From: an uncultured Verrucomicrobiota bacterium
GTDB taxonomy: Bacteria > Verrucomicrobiota > Verrucomicrobiia > Limisphaerales > UBA9464
NCBI GenBank assembly: GCA_903939515.1
Contig: CAJAHH010000051.1
Location: 1 to 32,495, forward strand
Direction: 5' to 3'
DNA: 32,495 nt
Part shown: one piece after another, positions 1 through 7,498 of the stretch
Layout: each line of letters opens with the position of its first letter
Position numbering within the stretch: the stretch's first letter is position 1
The notes under the pieces: model-generated
What the model saw: the letters and a program-made list of their open reading frames with translations, nothing else
What the model was told of the DNA's origin: nothing
The model's database searches: none
Made by a program: the position numbers and the translations under genes

Positions 1-191
1 ATGACCTTCTCGATCAAGCCATCCTTGGGCTCATCGTCGCGCTGATCCCTAGAGGACCTGCGAGGACCACGTCCACGTCCACCGTCGGAGTAACCCCTAT
101 TAGGGCGATCACCACCGAACGACTGAGTACCACCGGACGCTGGGCCGGAGGGAGCAGCCGGGGCTGCTGAAATGTCTTTTTGGTCTGCCAC
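1..191 (-). CDS. rpsE: 30S ribosomal protein S5, N-terminal part (runs off the left edge)
   Basis: Protein S5 of the small ribosomal subunit, which supports decoding accuracy. Only the first 63 codons are visible. They read from a GTG start at 191 (MADQKDISAAPAAPSG...) to DGLIEKV at the edge, which matches the start of the conserved S5 double-stranded RNA-binding region. An AAGGAA Shine-Dalgarno lies at 196-201, 4-5 bases upstream of the GTG, and supports this start. The roughly 55 residues before the conserved part are low complexity, rich in Ala, Gly, Arg and Pro, with an RGRGPRR stretch; this is longer than in E. coli S5. It follows rplR by 14 bases and is the last visible gene of the operon. 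Function is clear from sequence and position. Confidence 0.9.
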   Translation of the reverse strand, partial: MADQKDISAAPAAPSGPASGGTQSFGGDRPNRGYSDGGRGRGPRRSSRDQRDDEPKDGLIEKV

Positions 192-205
192 AAGATTCCT
201 TCAGT

Positions 206-568
206 TCAAAATTTGAGACCCGACTCCCGAGCAGCATCAGCCAAGGCTTTTACCTTGCCATGATAGCGGGAAGCTCCGCGATCGAAGACCACGGATTCAA
301 TACCCTTGTCCTTGGCGGCGGCGGCGGCGCGTTTGCCGGTCAAGATAGCATTGGATGCGTTGGCGCCCTTCACCTCGGTCGGTGCGGCTTTGTCACGGGT
401 GCCAACAGCCACCAGCGTCTTGCCCACCACGTCATCGATGAATTGCACGTAGATGTGCTGCCCGGTGAACTTGACGCTCATCCGGGGGCGGGCTGCGGTG
501 CCCGTAACGGTCTTTCTGACCCGCCAGTGGCGCAGTTGGGCCAACCGATGTTTGTGCTCTGTTCTCAT
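206..568 (-). CDS. rplR: 50S ribosomal protein L18
   Basis: L18 binds 5S rRNA together with L5 and places it in the central protuberance of the large subunit. The 120-residue product has normal length, a basic N-terminus (MRTEHKHRLAQLRHWRVRKT), the conserved RPRMSVKFTGQHIYVQ segment and the C-terminal FDRGASRYHGKVKALADAAR motif. It lies between rplF and rpsE as in the usual spc operon order. I see no clear Shine-Dalgarno before the ATG. Confidence 0.97.
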   Translation of the reverse strand: MRTEHKHRLAQLRHWRVRKTVTGTAARPRMSVKFTGQHIYVQFIDDVVGKTLVAVGTRDKAAPTEVKGANASNAILTGKRAAAAAKDKGIESVVFDRGASRYHGKVKALADAARESGLKF

Positions 569-594
569 TCTAGCAAAATTAACGACAAACCGAA

Positions 595-1131
595 TTACTG
601 GACAGTCTTGCCTTCCTTGCGGATAACCTTCTCGCCGGCATAGCGAACACCCTTGCCCTTGTAAGGCTCTGGCGGATAGTAGCTGCGAATCTCAGAGGCA
701 ACACGGCCCACAAGTTCTTTGTCAGCACCATCAATGGTCAGCTTAGTTCCCTCCTCGATCACTACCTTGATCCCAGCAGGAACCGGGTAGTTGATCGGGT
801 GACTGTATCCCAAGGCCAAATTGATCACGGATCCCTGAAGATTTGCTTTGAAGCCAACGCCCTGGATCTCGAGTTTCTTTTGAAACCCTTCGGAGACTCC
901 CTTGACCATATTATTGACCAGTGCGCGAGCCAGACCGTGCATCGATCTAGCTTCCGCTGTCTCAGCGGTGCGTCCCAGACAAACGGTGGTTCCGTCGACC
1001 TTGGCGTTCGTGAATCGCGGCAGAGAAAGACCCAAATTTCCCTTGGGGCCTTCCACTGTCACTCGATCCCCGCTGACGGAGACCTTAACCGTGGCCGGAA
1101 TGGGTACCGGGCTTTTTCCAATACGTGACAT
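595..1131 (-). CDS. rplF: 50S ribosomal protein L6
   Basis: L6 is a two-domain protein near the sarcin-ricin loop and the factor-binding site of the large subunit. The start was set at the ATG at 1131 (MSRIGKSPVPIP), the family's canonical N-terminus, giving 178 residues. A longer frame reaches 1158 but would overlap the end of rpsH and adds only MLRLVKYFV, which has no family support. The C-terminal signature PEPYKGKGVRYAGEKVIRKEGK is complete. The gene starts 11 bases after rpsH ends. Confidence 0.96.
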   Translation of the reverse strand: MSRIGKSPVPIPATVKVSVSGDRVTVEGPKGNLGLSLPRFTNAKVDGTTVCLGRTAETAEARSMHGLARALVNNMVKGVSEGFQKKLEIQGVGFKANLQGSVINLALGYSHPINYPVPAGIKVVIEEGTKLTIDGADKELVGRVASEIRSYYPPEPYKGKGVRYAGEKVIRKEGKTVQ

Positions 1132-1142
1132 AACAAAATACT

Positions 1143-1532
1143 TTACCAGACGTAACAAACAATCTCACCACCCACATTCTGGCGGCGAGCCTGGGAACCG
1201 GTCATCACTCCCTGAGGAGTCGAAAGAATTGCAACTCCCAGTCCACCCAAGACACGAGGTGCCTCGGAGCCAGCGACGTAGCGACGGAGCCCCGGAGTGC
1301 TCACCTGCTTAAGCCCCTGAATGACCGCTTTTCGGCCCTGATACTTAAGGCCGATCTTCAGGGTCTTGAGCTTGTCGCCATCGACAGAGATGTCGGAAAT
1401 GTAACCTTCGCTCTTCAGGACCTTAGCGATAGCCTCCTTGAATATAGAGTGAGGCATGGATACAGAAGGGTGGAGCGCCATACCCGCATTGCGAATGCGC
1501 GTGAGCAGGTCAGAAACTGGATCAGCGTTCAT
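1143..1532 (-). CDS. rpsH: 30S ribosomal protein S8
   Basis: S8 binds 16S rRNA helix 21 and, in E. coli, represses its own operon. The 129-residue product shows the N-terminal DPVSDLLTRIRNA motif and a typical C-terminus (GVAILSTPQGVMTGSQAR), with normal length. It sits between rpsN and rplF in the standard order. Whether it autoregulates here cannot be seen from the sequence. Confidence 0.97.
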   Translation of the reverse strand: MNADPVSDLLTRIRNAGMALHPSVSMPHSIFKEAIAKVLKSEGYISDISVDGDKLKTLKIGLKYQGRKAVIQGLKQVSTPGLRRYVAGSEAPRVLGGLGVAILSTPQGVMTGSQARRQNVGGEIVCYVW

Positions 1533-1552
1533 GGATGTAGTTAGGACTCGGA

Positions 1553-1822
1553 TTACCAGCTGGCCTTGGTCACTCCCGGGATCAACCCCTGAAGCGCCGC
1601 CTCACGGAATGAGAGACGGGAGACACCATACTTACGGATAAATCCGTGACGGCGGCCGCTCACCAGACAACGGTTCACAACGCGAACCGGGCTTGCGTTC
1701 TTGGGCAGGCTGGATAGGCCGGCGTAATCGCCCTTCGCCTTCATTTCAGCACGGAGAGCGGCATACTTCTTGACGGTCTCCAACTTTTTCTTGTTCCGGG
1801 CAAGCCAGGATTTCTTGGCCAT
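1553..1822 (-). CDS. rpsN: 30S ribosomal protein S14 (long, zinc-independent form)
   Basis: S14 binds the 3' domain of 16S rRNA in the head of the small subunit. At 89 residues, with a single cysteine (NRCLVSGRRHG) and no CXXC pairs, this is the long zinc-free C- type rather than the 61-residue zinc ribbon type. The signature GFIRKYGVSRLSFREAALQG is intact. It lies 12 bases downstream of rplE. Confidence 0.97.
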   Translation of the reverse strand: MAKKSWLARNKKKLETVKKYAALRAEMKAKGDYAGLSSLPKNASPVRVVNRCLVSGRRHGFIRKYGVSRLSFREAALQGLIPGVTKASW

Positions 1823-1834
1823 AGGATAGATTGT

Positions 1835-2374
1835 TTATTTTGAAAACGGCATTCCCATCAACTTTAGGAGGTCGTAGGCCTCCTCATTCGTCGGAGCGGA
1901 GGTCACGATGGTGATGTCCATGCCCTGCTGTCTCTTGATCTTGTCCAACTCAATTTCTGGGAAGATCGTCTGATCGGAAATACCGAGTGAGTAGGTTCCA
2001 CGGCCGTCAAACTGCTTGGATCCGACTCCGCGAAAATCGCGAATCCGGGGGAGAGCAGCCGAAACAAGCCGATCAAAGAACTCATACATTACCTCGCGGC
2101 GCAACGTGACTTTGCAGCCAACAGATTGCCCTTTGCGAAGTTTGAAATTTGCAATGCTCTTGCGAGCTATTGTCACCACTGCCTTGCGGCCAGTGATCAT
2201 TTGCATCTCCTTGACGGCATCCTCTAAGGCGCCCTTCTCGAGGGATGCACTGACGCCCATATTAACCACGATCTTCTCGATGCGAGGAATCTGATGGACG
2301 TTTTTGTAACCGCGCTTCTCAGTGAGAGCGGGCCGAACTTCTTCGATATACTTCGTGTAAAGACGTGGTTTCAT
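1835..2374 (-). CDS. rplE: 50S ribosomal protein L5
   Basis: L5 binds 5S rRNA and contacts P-site tRNA in the central protuberance. The 179-residue product has the expected length and motifs: KIVVNMGVSAS near the N-terminus, RDFRGVGSKQFDGRGTYSLGI in the middle, and a C-terminal DITIVTSAPTNEEAYDLLK. It begins 5 bases after rplX ends, so coupled translation is likely; no clear Shine-Dalgarno is visible. Confidence 0.97.
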   Translation of the reverse strand: MKPRLYTKYIEEVRPALTEKRGYKNVHQIPRIEKIVVNMGVSASLEKGALEDAVKEMQMITGRKAVVTIARKSIANFKLRKGQSVGCKVTLRREVMYEFFDRLVSAALPRIRDFRGVGSKQFDGRGTYSLGISDQTIFPEIELDKIKRQQGMDITIVTSAPTNEEAYDLLKLMGMPFSK

Positions 2375-2379
2375 GGGTC

Positions 2380-2682
2380 TCAGCGCTTGCTCACATTGCG
2401 AGCGTCATACTTCTCAGCCTTCATCACGTTGGATACGTGGATCGGGGACTCCAACCAGAGAAGAGCGCCGCTCGGGTTCTCCTGGTTCTTCTTGACGTAG
2501 TGCAGCACTGGTTTGACCAGACGGCGCCGATCGTCCTGCTCCTTGGAGCGTTCGTCGGTGCCTTCCAGAATCACGGCCTGGCGTGACGTCATTACTTCGG
2601 CGATCTTGCCACGGCGGCCTTTGGCCGAACCGGTGATGACGACAACCTCGTCACCTTTTTTCACATGAAATTTGGATGCCAT
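2380..2682 (-). CDS. rplX: 50S ribosomal protein L24
   Basis: L24 is an assembly-initiating protein of the large subunit. The 100-residue product starts with MASKFHVKKGDEVVVITGSA, a KOW motif (residues about 7-35), and ends in the usual basic tail. The central part (DERSKEQDDRRRLVKPVLHY) is somewhat longer than in E. coli. An AGAGGAA Shine-Dalgarno precedes the ATG with good spacing. Its position between rplN and rplE is standard. Confidence 0.95.
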   Translation of the reverse strand: MASKFHVKKGDEVVVITGSAKGRRGKIAEVMTSRQAVILEGTDERSKEQDDRRRLVKPVLHYVKKNQENPSGALLWLESPIHVSNVMKAEKYDARNVSKR

Positions 2683-2694
2683 GTCTATTCCTCT

Positions 2695-2720
2695 TTGAAT
2701 CAGATCATTGAATCAGATCA
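2695..2720. repeat. Exact 13-bp tandem duplication across the rplN stop codon
   Basis: The 13-mer TTGAATCAGATCA occurs twice in direct succession, at 2695-2707 and 2708-2720. The second copy contains the rplN stop codon (2713-2715), and the pair fills most of the rplN-rplX spacer. It looks like a slippage or small duplication event. No function can be assigned. Confidence 0.85.
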
Positions 2721-3078
2721 CCTCAGGAGCGAGCGAAATGATTTTCATAAACTTCTTTTCGCGAAGCTCACGCGCCACAGGTCCGAAAATACGGGTTCCC
2801 CGAGGATTGTTATCTTTGTCGATGATCACTACTGCGTTGCTGTCGAAGCGAACGTACGAACCGTCGCTTCGGCGCAACGGATGACGAGTGCGGACGATCA
2901 CAGCGTTCTGCACTTCACCCTTCTTCACCGTCCCATCCGGAGCTGCCTCCTTGATATGGACCTTGATCACGTCGCCGACGTGGGCGTAGGGCTGATTACT
3001 GCCGAGCACACCGATGGCCCAGGCCACCTTGGCACCTGAGTTGTCTGCGACATCCAGACTGGAACGAATTTGGATCAT
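2713..3078 (-). CDS. rplN: 50S ribosomal protein L14
   Basis: L14 lies at the subunit interface and takes part in bridge B8. The 121-residue product begins [17 protein letters not shown] and ends SLAPEVI, as expected for the family (about 122 residues). An AGAGG Shine-Dalgarno precedes the ATG. The stop codon lies inside an exact 13-bp tandem duplication (2695-2720), described separately. Confidence 0.97.
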   Translation of the reverse strand: MIQIRSSLDVADNSGAKVAWAIGVLGSNQPYAHVGDVIKVHIKEAAPDGTVKKGEVQNAVIVRTRHPLRRSDGSYVRFDSNAVVIIDKDNNPRGTRIFGPVARELREKKFMKIISLAPEVI

Positions 3079-3093
3079 TGAAATTACCTCTGC

Positions 3094-3408
3094 TCAGTTT
3101 TTAACTGAACCTTCGGGCTGGGTTTTAATGGAACCATCCGGGTTCAGGACGTCCACCAGACGCCAAGCCTTGAGCTTGGACAACGGGCGGGTTTCTTGGA
3201 TGCGCACCAGGTCACCCACCTGGGCTAGTTTGGTCTCATCGTGGGCATACAGCTTTTTGAAGCTCGTGACGACCTTGCGATACTGAGGGTGGCGATAACG
3301 GCGCTCAACCTTAACAACGATGGTCTTTTCCATTTTGTTGGAAACAACCTCGCCGATGCGCTCCTTCCGGTGTCCGCGTTCTGTGGATGTCTGTGACATA
3401 CGGGTCAA
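3094..3408 (-). CDS. rpsQ: 30S ribosomal protein S17
   Basis: S17 is a primary binder of the 5' domain of 16S rRNA. The product has 104 residues from the ATG at 3408; an in-frame ATG three codons later is also possible. The core [19 protein letters not shown] and the motif [20 protein letters not shown] are typical. The C-terminus is about 15-20 residues longer than in E. coli ([17 protein letters not shown]). The start overlaps the rpmC stop by four bases (ATGA), which points to translational coupling and supports the upstream ATG. Confidence 0.95.
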   Translation of the reverse strand: MTRMSQTSTERGHRKERIGEVVSNKMEKTIVVKVERRYRHPQYRKVVTSFKKLYAHDETKLAQVGDLVRIQETRPLSKLKAWRLVDVLNPDGSIKTQPEGSVKN

Positions 3409-3599
3409 GATTTCTTCAAAATTTGGGTCAACTGCGTCTCACCACGCGCGACTTCGCGGCGGATCTCGCGGATACGGTGAGGCTTCTCCAAGCGGGCTGT
3501 GGCCTGTTGGAGACGGAGGTTGAACAACTCCTGCCGAAGCTCGGTGCATTTGGCCGCGAGTTCCGCTGCCGTCAGGTCTTTAAAATTGCTTTTCGCCAT
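3405..3599 (-). CDS. rpmC: 50S ribosomal protein L29
   Basis: L29 lies at the exit of the peptide tunnel and forms part of the docking site for SRP and trigger factor. The 64-residue product has the two-helix form of the family ([20 protein letters not shown] ... [16 protein letters not shown]). A GAGGGGA Shine-Dalgarno-like run precedes the ATG. It overlaps rpsQ by four bases and follows rplP by 10 bases. Confidence 0.95.
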   Translation of the reverse strand: MAKSNFKDLTAAELAAKCTELRQELFNLRLQQATARLEKPHRIREIRREVARGETQLTQILKKS

Positions 3600-3609
3600 G
3601 ATCGTCCCC

Positions 3610-4029
3610 TCAACCCATCTTGTGACGTGAAATGAATTTGGTGGAAATCGGCAACTTGGTGGATGCCAAGCGCATAGCTTCCCGGGCTATCGCCTCAGGT
3701 ACGCCATCGACTTCGAACAAAACACTGGCTGGTCTAATGACCGCCACCCAGGATTCGACACCACCTTTACCGGTACCCATTCGGACTTCTAAAGGCTTCT
3801 TGGTGAACGACTTGTCGGGAAATATACGAATCCAGACTTTGCCGCGACGCTTCATGTAGCGGGTGATTGCCACGCGAGCCGCTTCGATTTGTTTGGTGTC
3901 CATCCAGCATCGCTCTAGCGACTGGAGTCCATATTCACCAAAAGCGACGGTGTTGCCTCGGGAAGCTATACCAGTACGGCTTCCGCGCTGCATCTTTCGA
4001 TATTTTACCCTTGCCGGCATCAATGCCAT
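3610..4029 (-). CDS. rplP: 50S ribosomal protein L16
   Basis: L16 helps to shape the A site and the peptidyl-transferase region of the large subunit. The 139-residue product begins [16 protein letters not shown] and carries the conserved [19 protein letters not shown] and [17 protein letters not shown] motifs. An AGGAG Shine-Dalgarno lies seven bases before the ATG at 4029. It occupies the standard place between rpsC and rpmC. Confidence 0.97.
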   Translation of the reverse strand: MALMPARVKYRKMQRGSRTGIASRGNTVAFGEYGLQSLERCWMDTKQIEAARVAITRYMKRRGKVWIRIFPDKSFTKKPLEVRMGTGKGGVESWVAVIRPASVLFEVDGVPEAIAREAMRLASTKLPISTKFISRHKMG

Positions 4030-4054
4030 AAACGGTCTCCTAGAAAATGGTTAA

Positions 4055-4738
4055 TTATTTGACCAAAACAGCCTCAGGACGCTTGTCCTCGGGCTTGCGG
4101 ACATCCGCTTTCTTCATTTCACCTTTGCAGATCCAGCACTTGACCCCGAGCTTACCATACATGGTGTTCGCCTCGGCGAAACCATAGTCAATATTGGCTC
4201 GAAGTGTATGCAGTGGAACGCGACCTTCGTGGTAGACTTCTACTCGTGCGATCTCGGATCCACCGAGGCGGCCAGCGCATCGGATTTTGATGCCTTCGAC
4301 ACCCTCTGACATCCGAGCCTCTTGCACCGCTTTTTTCATGGCTCGACGAAATCCAATCCGTCGCTCGAGCTGCACTGCGATGTTTTCAGCGACCAGCTGA
4401 GCATCAGCCTTTTCGTTCTTGACCTCTTGAATGTCAACGTAGACATCCTTACCGGTCAACTTGGAGAGTTCTTCCTTGAGCTTGTCGATCTCGGAGCCCT
4501 TGCGACCGATGACGACTCCAGGACGGGCCGTGAAAATAGTGACGCGGCAACGGTTGGCAGCACGCTCAATATGAATCTTAGGAATCGCTGCAGATCCCAA
4601 CTTCTTTTTGAGAACTGTGCGGATGGCGATATCCTCCACCAGCAAGGCACCAAAGTCTCTCTTGTTGGCGTACCACTTGGAGCGCCATTCGCGGTTTACG
4701 GGGATCCGTAGACCGATCGGATTGGTTTTTTGGCCCAT
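4055..4738 (-). CDS. rpsC: 30S ribosomal protein S3
   Basis: S3 forms part of the mRNA entry channel and the ribosomal helicase. The 227-residue product has the N-terminal [20 protein letters not shown], a KH domain with the GRKG loop ([17 protein letters not shown], residues about 75-90), and the C-terminal domain with [21 protein letters not shown] and [14 protein letters not shown]. Length is typical. The start lies one base after the rplV stop, so the two are probably coupled. Confidence 0.97.
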   Translation of the reverse strand: MGQKTNPIGLRIPVNREWRSKWYANKRDFGALLVEDIAIRTVLKKKLGSAAIPKIHIERAANRCRVTIFTARPGVVIGRKGSEIDKLKEELSKLTGKDVYVDIQEVKNEKADAQLVAENIAVQLERRIGFRRAMKKAVQEARMSEGVEGIKIRCAGRLGGSEIARVEVYHEGRVPLHTLRANIDYGFAEANTMYGKLGVKCWICKGEMKKADVRKPEDKRPEAVLVK

Positions 4739-4739
4739 G

Positions 4740-5075
4740 TTATTGGTTGTCCGTGAGAATGATCTTGATGTGGCTACTCCGCTTGAGGATCGGACCAGCC
4801 GAACCGCGAGCCTTAGGAATGAAGCGCTTGATGCTTCCGGCAGTCTGGGCGTAAGCCCGATGCACGATCAGCGATTCCGCCTTCAAGCCGTGGTTGTTTT
4901 CCGCATTAGCAATAGCCGAGGCGAGAGTCTTAGCGACTGCCCTAGCAGACTTGCGGGGTACAAACTTAAGCACCGCAAGTGCCTCAACCGCGCGCAAACC
5001 CTGGACCTGTCGTACGACTTCCCGGACCTTCTGCGCGGACATTCTGAAATTCTTGAGTATGGCCTGAACTTCCAT
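4740..5075 (-). CDS. rplV: 50S ribosomal protein L22
   Basis: L22 lines the peptide exit tunnel with its long beta hairpin. The 111-residue product has the N-terminal [20 protein letters not shown], the [12 protein letters not shown] segment, and the C-terminal hairpin region [21 protein letters not shown]. Length and order are standard. A GGAAC element lies close to the ATG but is a weak Shine-Dalgarno. Confidence 0.96.
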   Translation of the reverse strand: MEVQAILKNFRMSAQKVREVVRQVQGLRAVEALAVLKFVPRKSARAVAKTLASAIANAENNHGLKAESLIVHRAYAQTAGSIKRFIPKARGSAGPILKRSSHIKIILTDNQ

Positions 5076-5090
5076 AACGTCGGTTCCTTA

Positions 5091-5372
5091 CTACTTGGCT
5101 TCGGCCTTGGCGGTGTGAGCGCCGTGTTTCTTGAACGTGCGGGTGAACGAAAACTCACCGAGTTTGTGCCCTACCATGTTCTCTGTTACGAAGACCGGGC
5201 TAAATGCTCGGCCATTGTGCACGCTCACCGTCAATCCCACGAATTCGGGGGTAATGGTGGAGCGGCGTGACCAAGTCTTGATTGGAGTCTTGGACTTCGC
5301 TGCCTGGGCCTTTTCGACCTTCGAGAGCAGATGGCCGTCAATGAACGGACCTTTTTTGAGGGAACGAGCCAT
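5091..5372 (-). CDS. rpsS: 30S ribosomal protein S19
   Basis: S19 sits in the head of the small subunit with S13 and contacts tRNA. The 93-residue product starts [19 protein letters not shown] and contains the family signature [20 protein letters not shown] followed by [11 protein letters not shown]. It lies six bases after rplB. All features are canonical. Confidence 0.97.
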   Translation of the reverse strand: MARSLKKGPFIDGHLLSKVEKAQAAKSKTPIKTWSRRSTITPEFVGLTVSVHNGRAFSPVFVTENMVGHKLGEFSFTRTFKKHGAHTAKAEAK

Positions 5373-5378
5373 ATCAGC

Positions 5379-6227
5379 TTACTTTTGCTTCATTGGACGG
5401 CCATCGCGACGAACAACGATAAACCGATTGGAGAGTTTGAACTTCTTCCGAGTACGGAAGCCCTTGGACAGCACGCCCCAAGGAGAGGCCAAGTGCTGTC
5501 GACCGCCGCCACCCTTAGACTTGCCCTGACCACCACCGTTCGGGTGATCGACTGGGTTGCGGGCCATACCGCGAGTTAGCGGACGGATACCGCGGTGAAT
5601 TGCACGGCCAGCCTTACCGAGAACAACGTTCTCAAACTGGGCGTTGCCGACGGCGCCCACGGTGACCATGCAGTCTTCGTGGAACTTACGTATTTCACCA
5701 GAAGGCAACCGCAACTGAGCGTAACCAGCATCGCGGGACATCAAAGTTGCTGACGATCCGGCCGAACGAACAAGCTGACCACCCTTACCCGGAACAAGTT
5801 CCAGGTTGTGGATAGGGATGCCGACCGGAACCTTAGAGAGCGGCAGAGCATTGCCGAGGCTCGGAGGAGCTGTTGGTCCACTGACCACTGTGATGCCCAC
5901 AGTCAAGCCTTCGGGGCAGACGATGTAACGACGTTCCTTGTCAGCATACTCCAGAAGAGCCAAGCGAGCGCTCCGAATCGGATCGTACTCGATGGCGATG
6001 ACCTTAGCTTCCATGCCGAACTTATTGCGGCGGAAGTCTACGGTGCGAACCTTCTGCTTGTGGCCACCGCCACGAGCACGAACGGTCACCCGGCCGTAGT
6101 TGTTGCGGCCTCCTGTTCTTTTCCTGGTGTAAACCAAGGACTTCTCCGGACCCACTTTCGTGATATCCGAATAGTCCTGCACGGTCAGATACCGTGTGGA
6201 CGGCGTAAGCGGTCTAAACGTTTTCAC
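5379..6227 (-). CDS. rplB: 50S ribosomal protein L2
   Basis: L2 is needed for subunit association and peptidyl-transferase activity. I place the start at the GTG at 6227, which gives MKTFRPLTPSTRYLT, the canonical L2 N-terminus, and 282 residues (family about 275). The frame stays open to a GTG at 6278 and an ATG at 6275, adding 17 residues with no L2 similarity. No start has a well-spaced Shine-Dalgarno. The core motifs are present: KTGGRNNYGRVTVRARGGG near the N-terminus and RGMARNPVDHPNGGGQGKSK near the C-terminus, which includes the conserved histidine. It is the first gene of the operon; rplW, rplD, rplC and rpsJ, which usually precede it, are absent. Confidence 0.95.
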   Translation of the reverse strand: MKTFRPLTPSTRYLTVQDYSDITKVGPEKSLVYTRKRTGGRNNYGRVTVRARGGGHKQKVRTVDFRRNKFGMEAKVIAIEYDPIRSARLALLEYADKERRYIVCPEGLTVGITVVSGPTAPPSLGNALPLSKVPVGIPIHNLELVPGKGGQLVRSAGSSATLMSRDAGYAQLRLPSGEIRKFHEDCMVTVGAVGNAQFENVVLGKAGRAIHRGIRPLTRGMARNPVDHPNGGGQGKSKGGGGRQHLASPWGVLSKGFRTRKKFKLSNRFIVVRRDGRPMKQK

Positions 6228-6354
6228 TGCAAAATAATCGTAGCACGGGACGTAAATCCTCGTGTGCCTCGCCATCACTCCCTGTTGCGTCGGGCAACTC
6301 GGTTTTCGGCGGAGCAGTTTCGTTCTTCACTGGGAAGTGTTAAACGGAGCGCAG

Positions 6355-6382
6355 AGCTTAGGCGTTCCGTGGGTGTCTTCAA
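6355..6382 (-). promoter_or_regulatory. Candidate sigma-70-type promoter of the rplB ribosomal operon
   Basis: On the minus strand, TTGAAG (6377-6382) and TAAGCT (6355-6360) are separated by 16 bases. An A/T-rich stretch (GAAAAAACTTTCAGAAAA) directly upstream resembles an UP element. The start would be near 6348, leaving a leader of about 120 bases before the rplB GTG. The -10 box matches the consensus in only three of six positions, so this is a proposal. The spacing is the same as in the better rpmH promoter in this window. Confidence 0.4.
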
Positions 6383-6440
6383 CACTTTTCTGAAAGTTTT
6401 TTCGGAATAGTCACGAATCGAGGACGAGGATCGGACGTTT

Positions 6441-7418
6441 TTATTTTTCTGGTTGGCTGGTTTTTATGGGCTTTTTCCAGGGGTTTTTAGCTGGTTCAGC
6501 CTCTCCTAGAACTCGGTATCGGGTGCGGAAATGCATTTTGCTGACCCGAGGCAAAACTTCGCTTCCGTGACGTTCCACAAGCTTACGAGCAGCCTCTTCC
6601 ACAGCCGCGGAGGCACCTCGTAGCAGCGGCATGGAGAACTCCTTTTCGAGGTTTTTCATGCGCTGAAGGTACTCGTTGCGGGCCACAATGGAGGCGGCCG
6701 CGACAGCCATGTCCTCTTCAGCTCGATGTCGTTGAACCAATTCGACGCCTTTTCCGAGCGTCATGAGCGCCCGTTCTACCGTGGTTTTGCTAGACGCAAA
6801 CTGATCACTAATGGCGCGGACCGGCGGTGGGTTAAGCAGGGGTCCGCGTTCCAGCAGGTTTTCAATGGCTCGGGCATGCCCCCAAGCCAGCACCGTGTTG
6901 ACCGATCCGTGACGGACATGAAGTCGGTTGTAGGCCTCATTGCCGATGGCGATGACGCTGACTTGACACCCTGGGGTCTCTCGGATTGCCCGGTTGAGAT
7001 GAGCGATTTGAGCATCGCTACCGACTGATTTAGAATCACGTATTCCCACGGTTTTCCAGGCGTTTAGGACCGATTTGTTGACATAAACCGCAGCGACACA
7101 CAGCGGCCCAAAAAAGTCTCCCTTACCAGATTCATCAACGCCAATGCGGGCATCGAGCAGGCTTGGATCCAGCGTGCTTTCGTAGCCCAGCGTGGCAGCA
7201 CCTAAAATTTCCGGCTCGAGGACGAACTCAATAAAGTCCCGAGTCCCCTTCCCCTGCACCACCAGCTTTCCGCTGAGATAGAGGGTTACATTGAGATCCT
7301 TTTTGGCGCCACTGATGCGGGCATAAGGCACCTCTTTGAGGTCGTAGGGACCGGCTTGCAGGTGGGCTACGAGTTGGGTTGCCTGATCGGTTGTCAATGT
7401 CGCTGTGTGACTGGTCAC
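6441..7418 (-). CDS. rnhC: Ribonuclease HIII
   Basis: Cleaves the RNA strand of RNA-DNA hybrids in the cytoplasm, removing primers and R-loops. The 325-residue product has an N-terminal TBP-like substrate-binding region (residues about 1-85) and a catalytic RNase H fold. The signature GVDESGKGDFFGPLCVAAVYV carries the DEsGkGD metal-binding motif that separates HIII from HII. Further conserved segments are IRDSKSVGSD, ISDQFASS (Asp) and EEDMAVAAASIVARNEY. It begins with GTG at 7418, and no Shine-Dalgarno is visible. It is transcribed away from mutY, with 80 bases between the starts, and its 3' end faces the ribosomal operon. Confidence 0.95.
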   Translation of the reverse strand: MTSHTATLTTDQATQLVAHLQAGPYDLKEVPYARISGAKKDLNVTLYLSGKLVVQGKGTRDFIEFVLEPEILGAATLGYESTLDPSLLDARIGVDESGKGDFFGPLCVAAVYVNKSVLNAWKTVGIRDSKSVGSDAQIAHLNRAIRETPGCQVSVIAIGNEAYNRLHVRHGSVNTVLAWGHARAIENLLERGPLLNPPPVRAISDQFASSKTTVERALMTLGKGVELVQRHRAEEDMAVAAASIVARNEYLQRMKNLEKEFSMPLLRGASAAVEEAARKLVERHGSEVLPRVSKMHFRTRYRVLGEAEPAKNPWKKPIKTSQPEK

Positions 7419-7498
7419 GGAGGACCGTGGGCCTTGGATTGGGCGGGTTGTCGAGTCAGAACTGGCCCCAGGCCGACAGGCAGGTCAGCTTCGGCACC

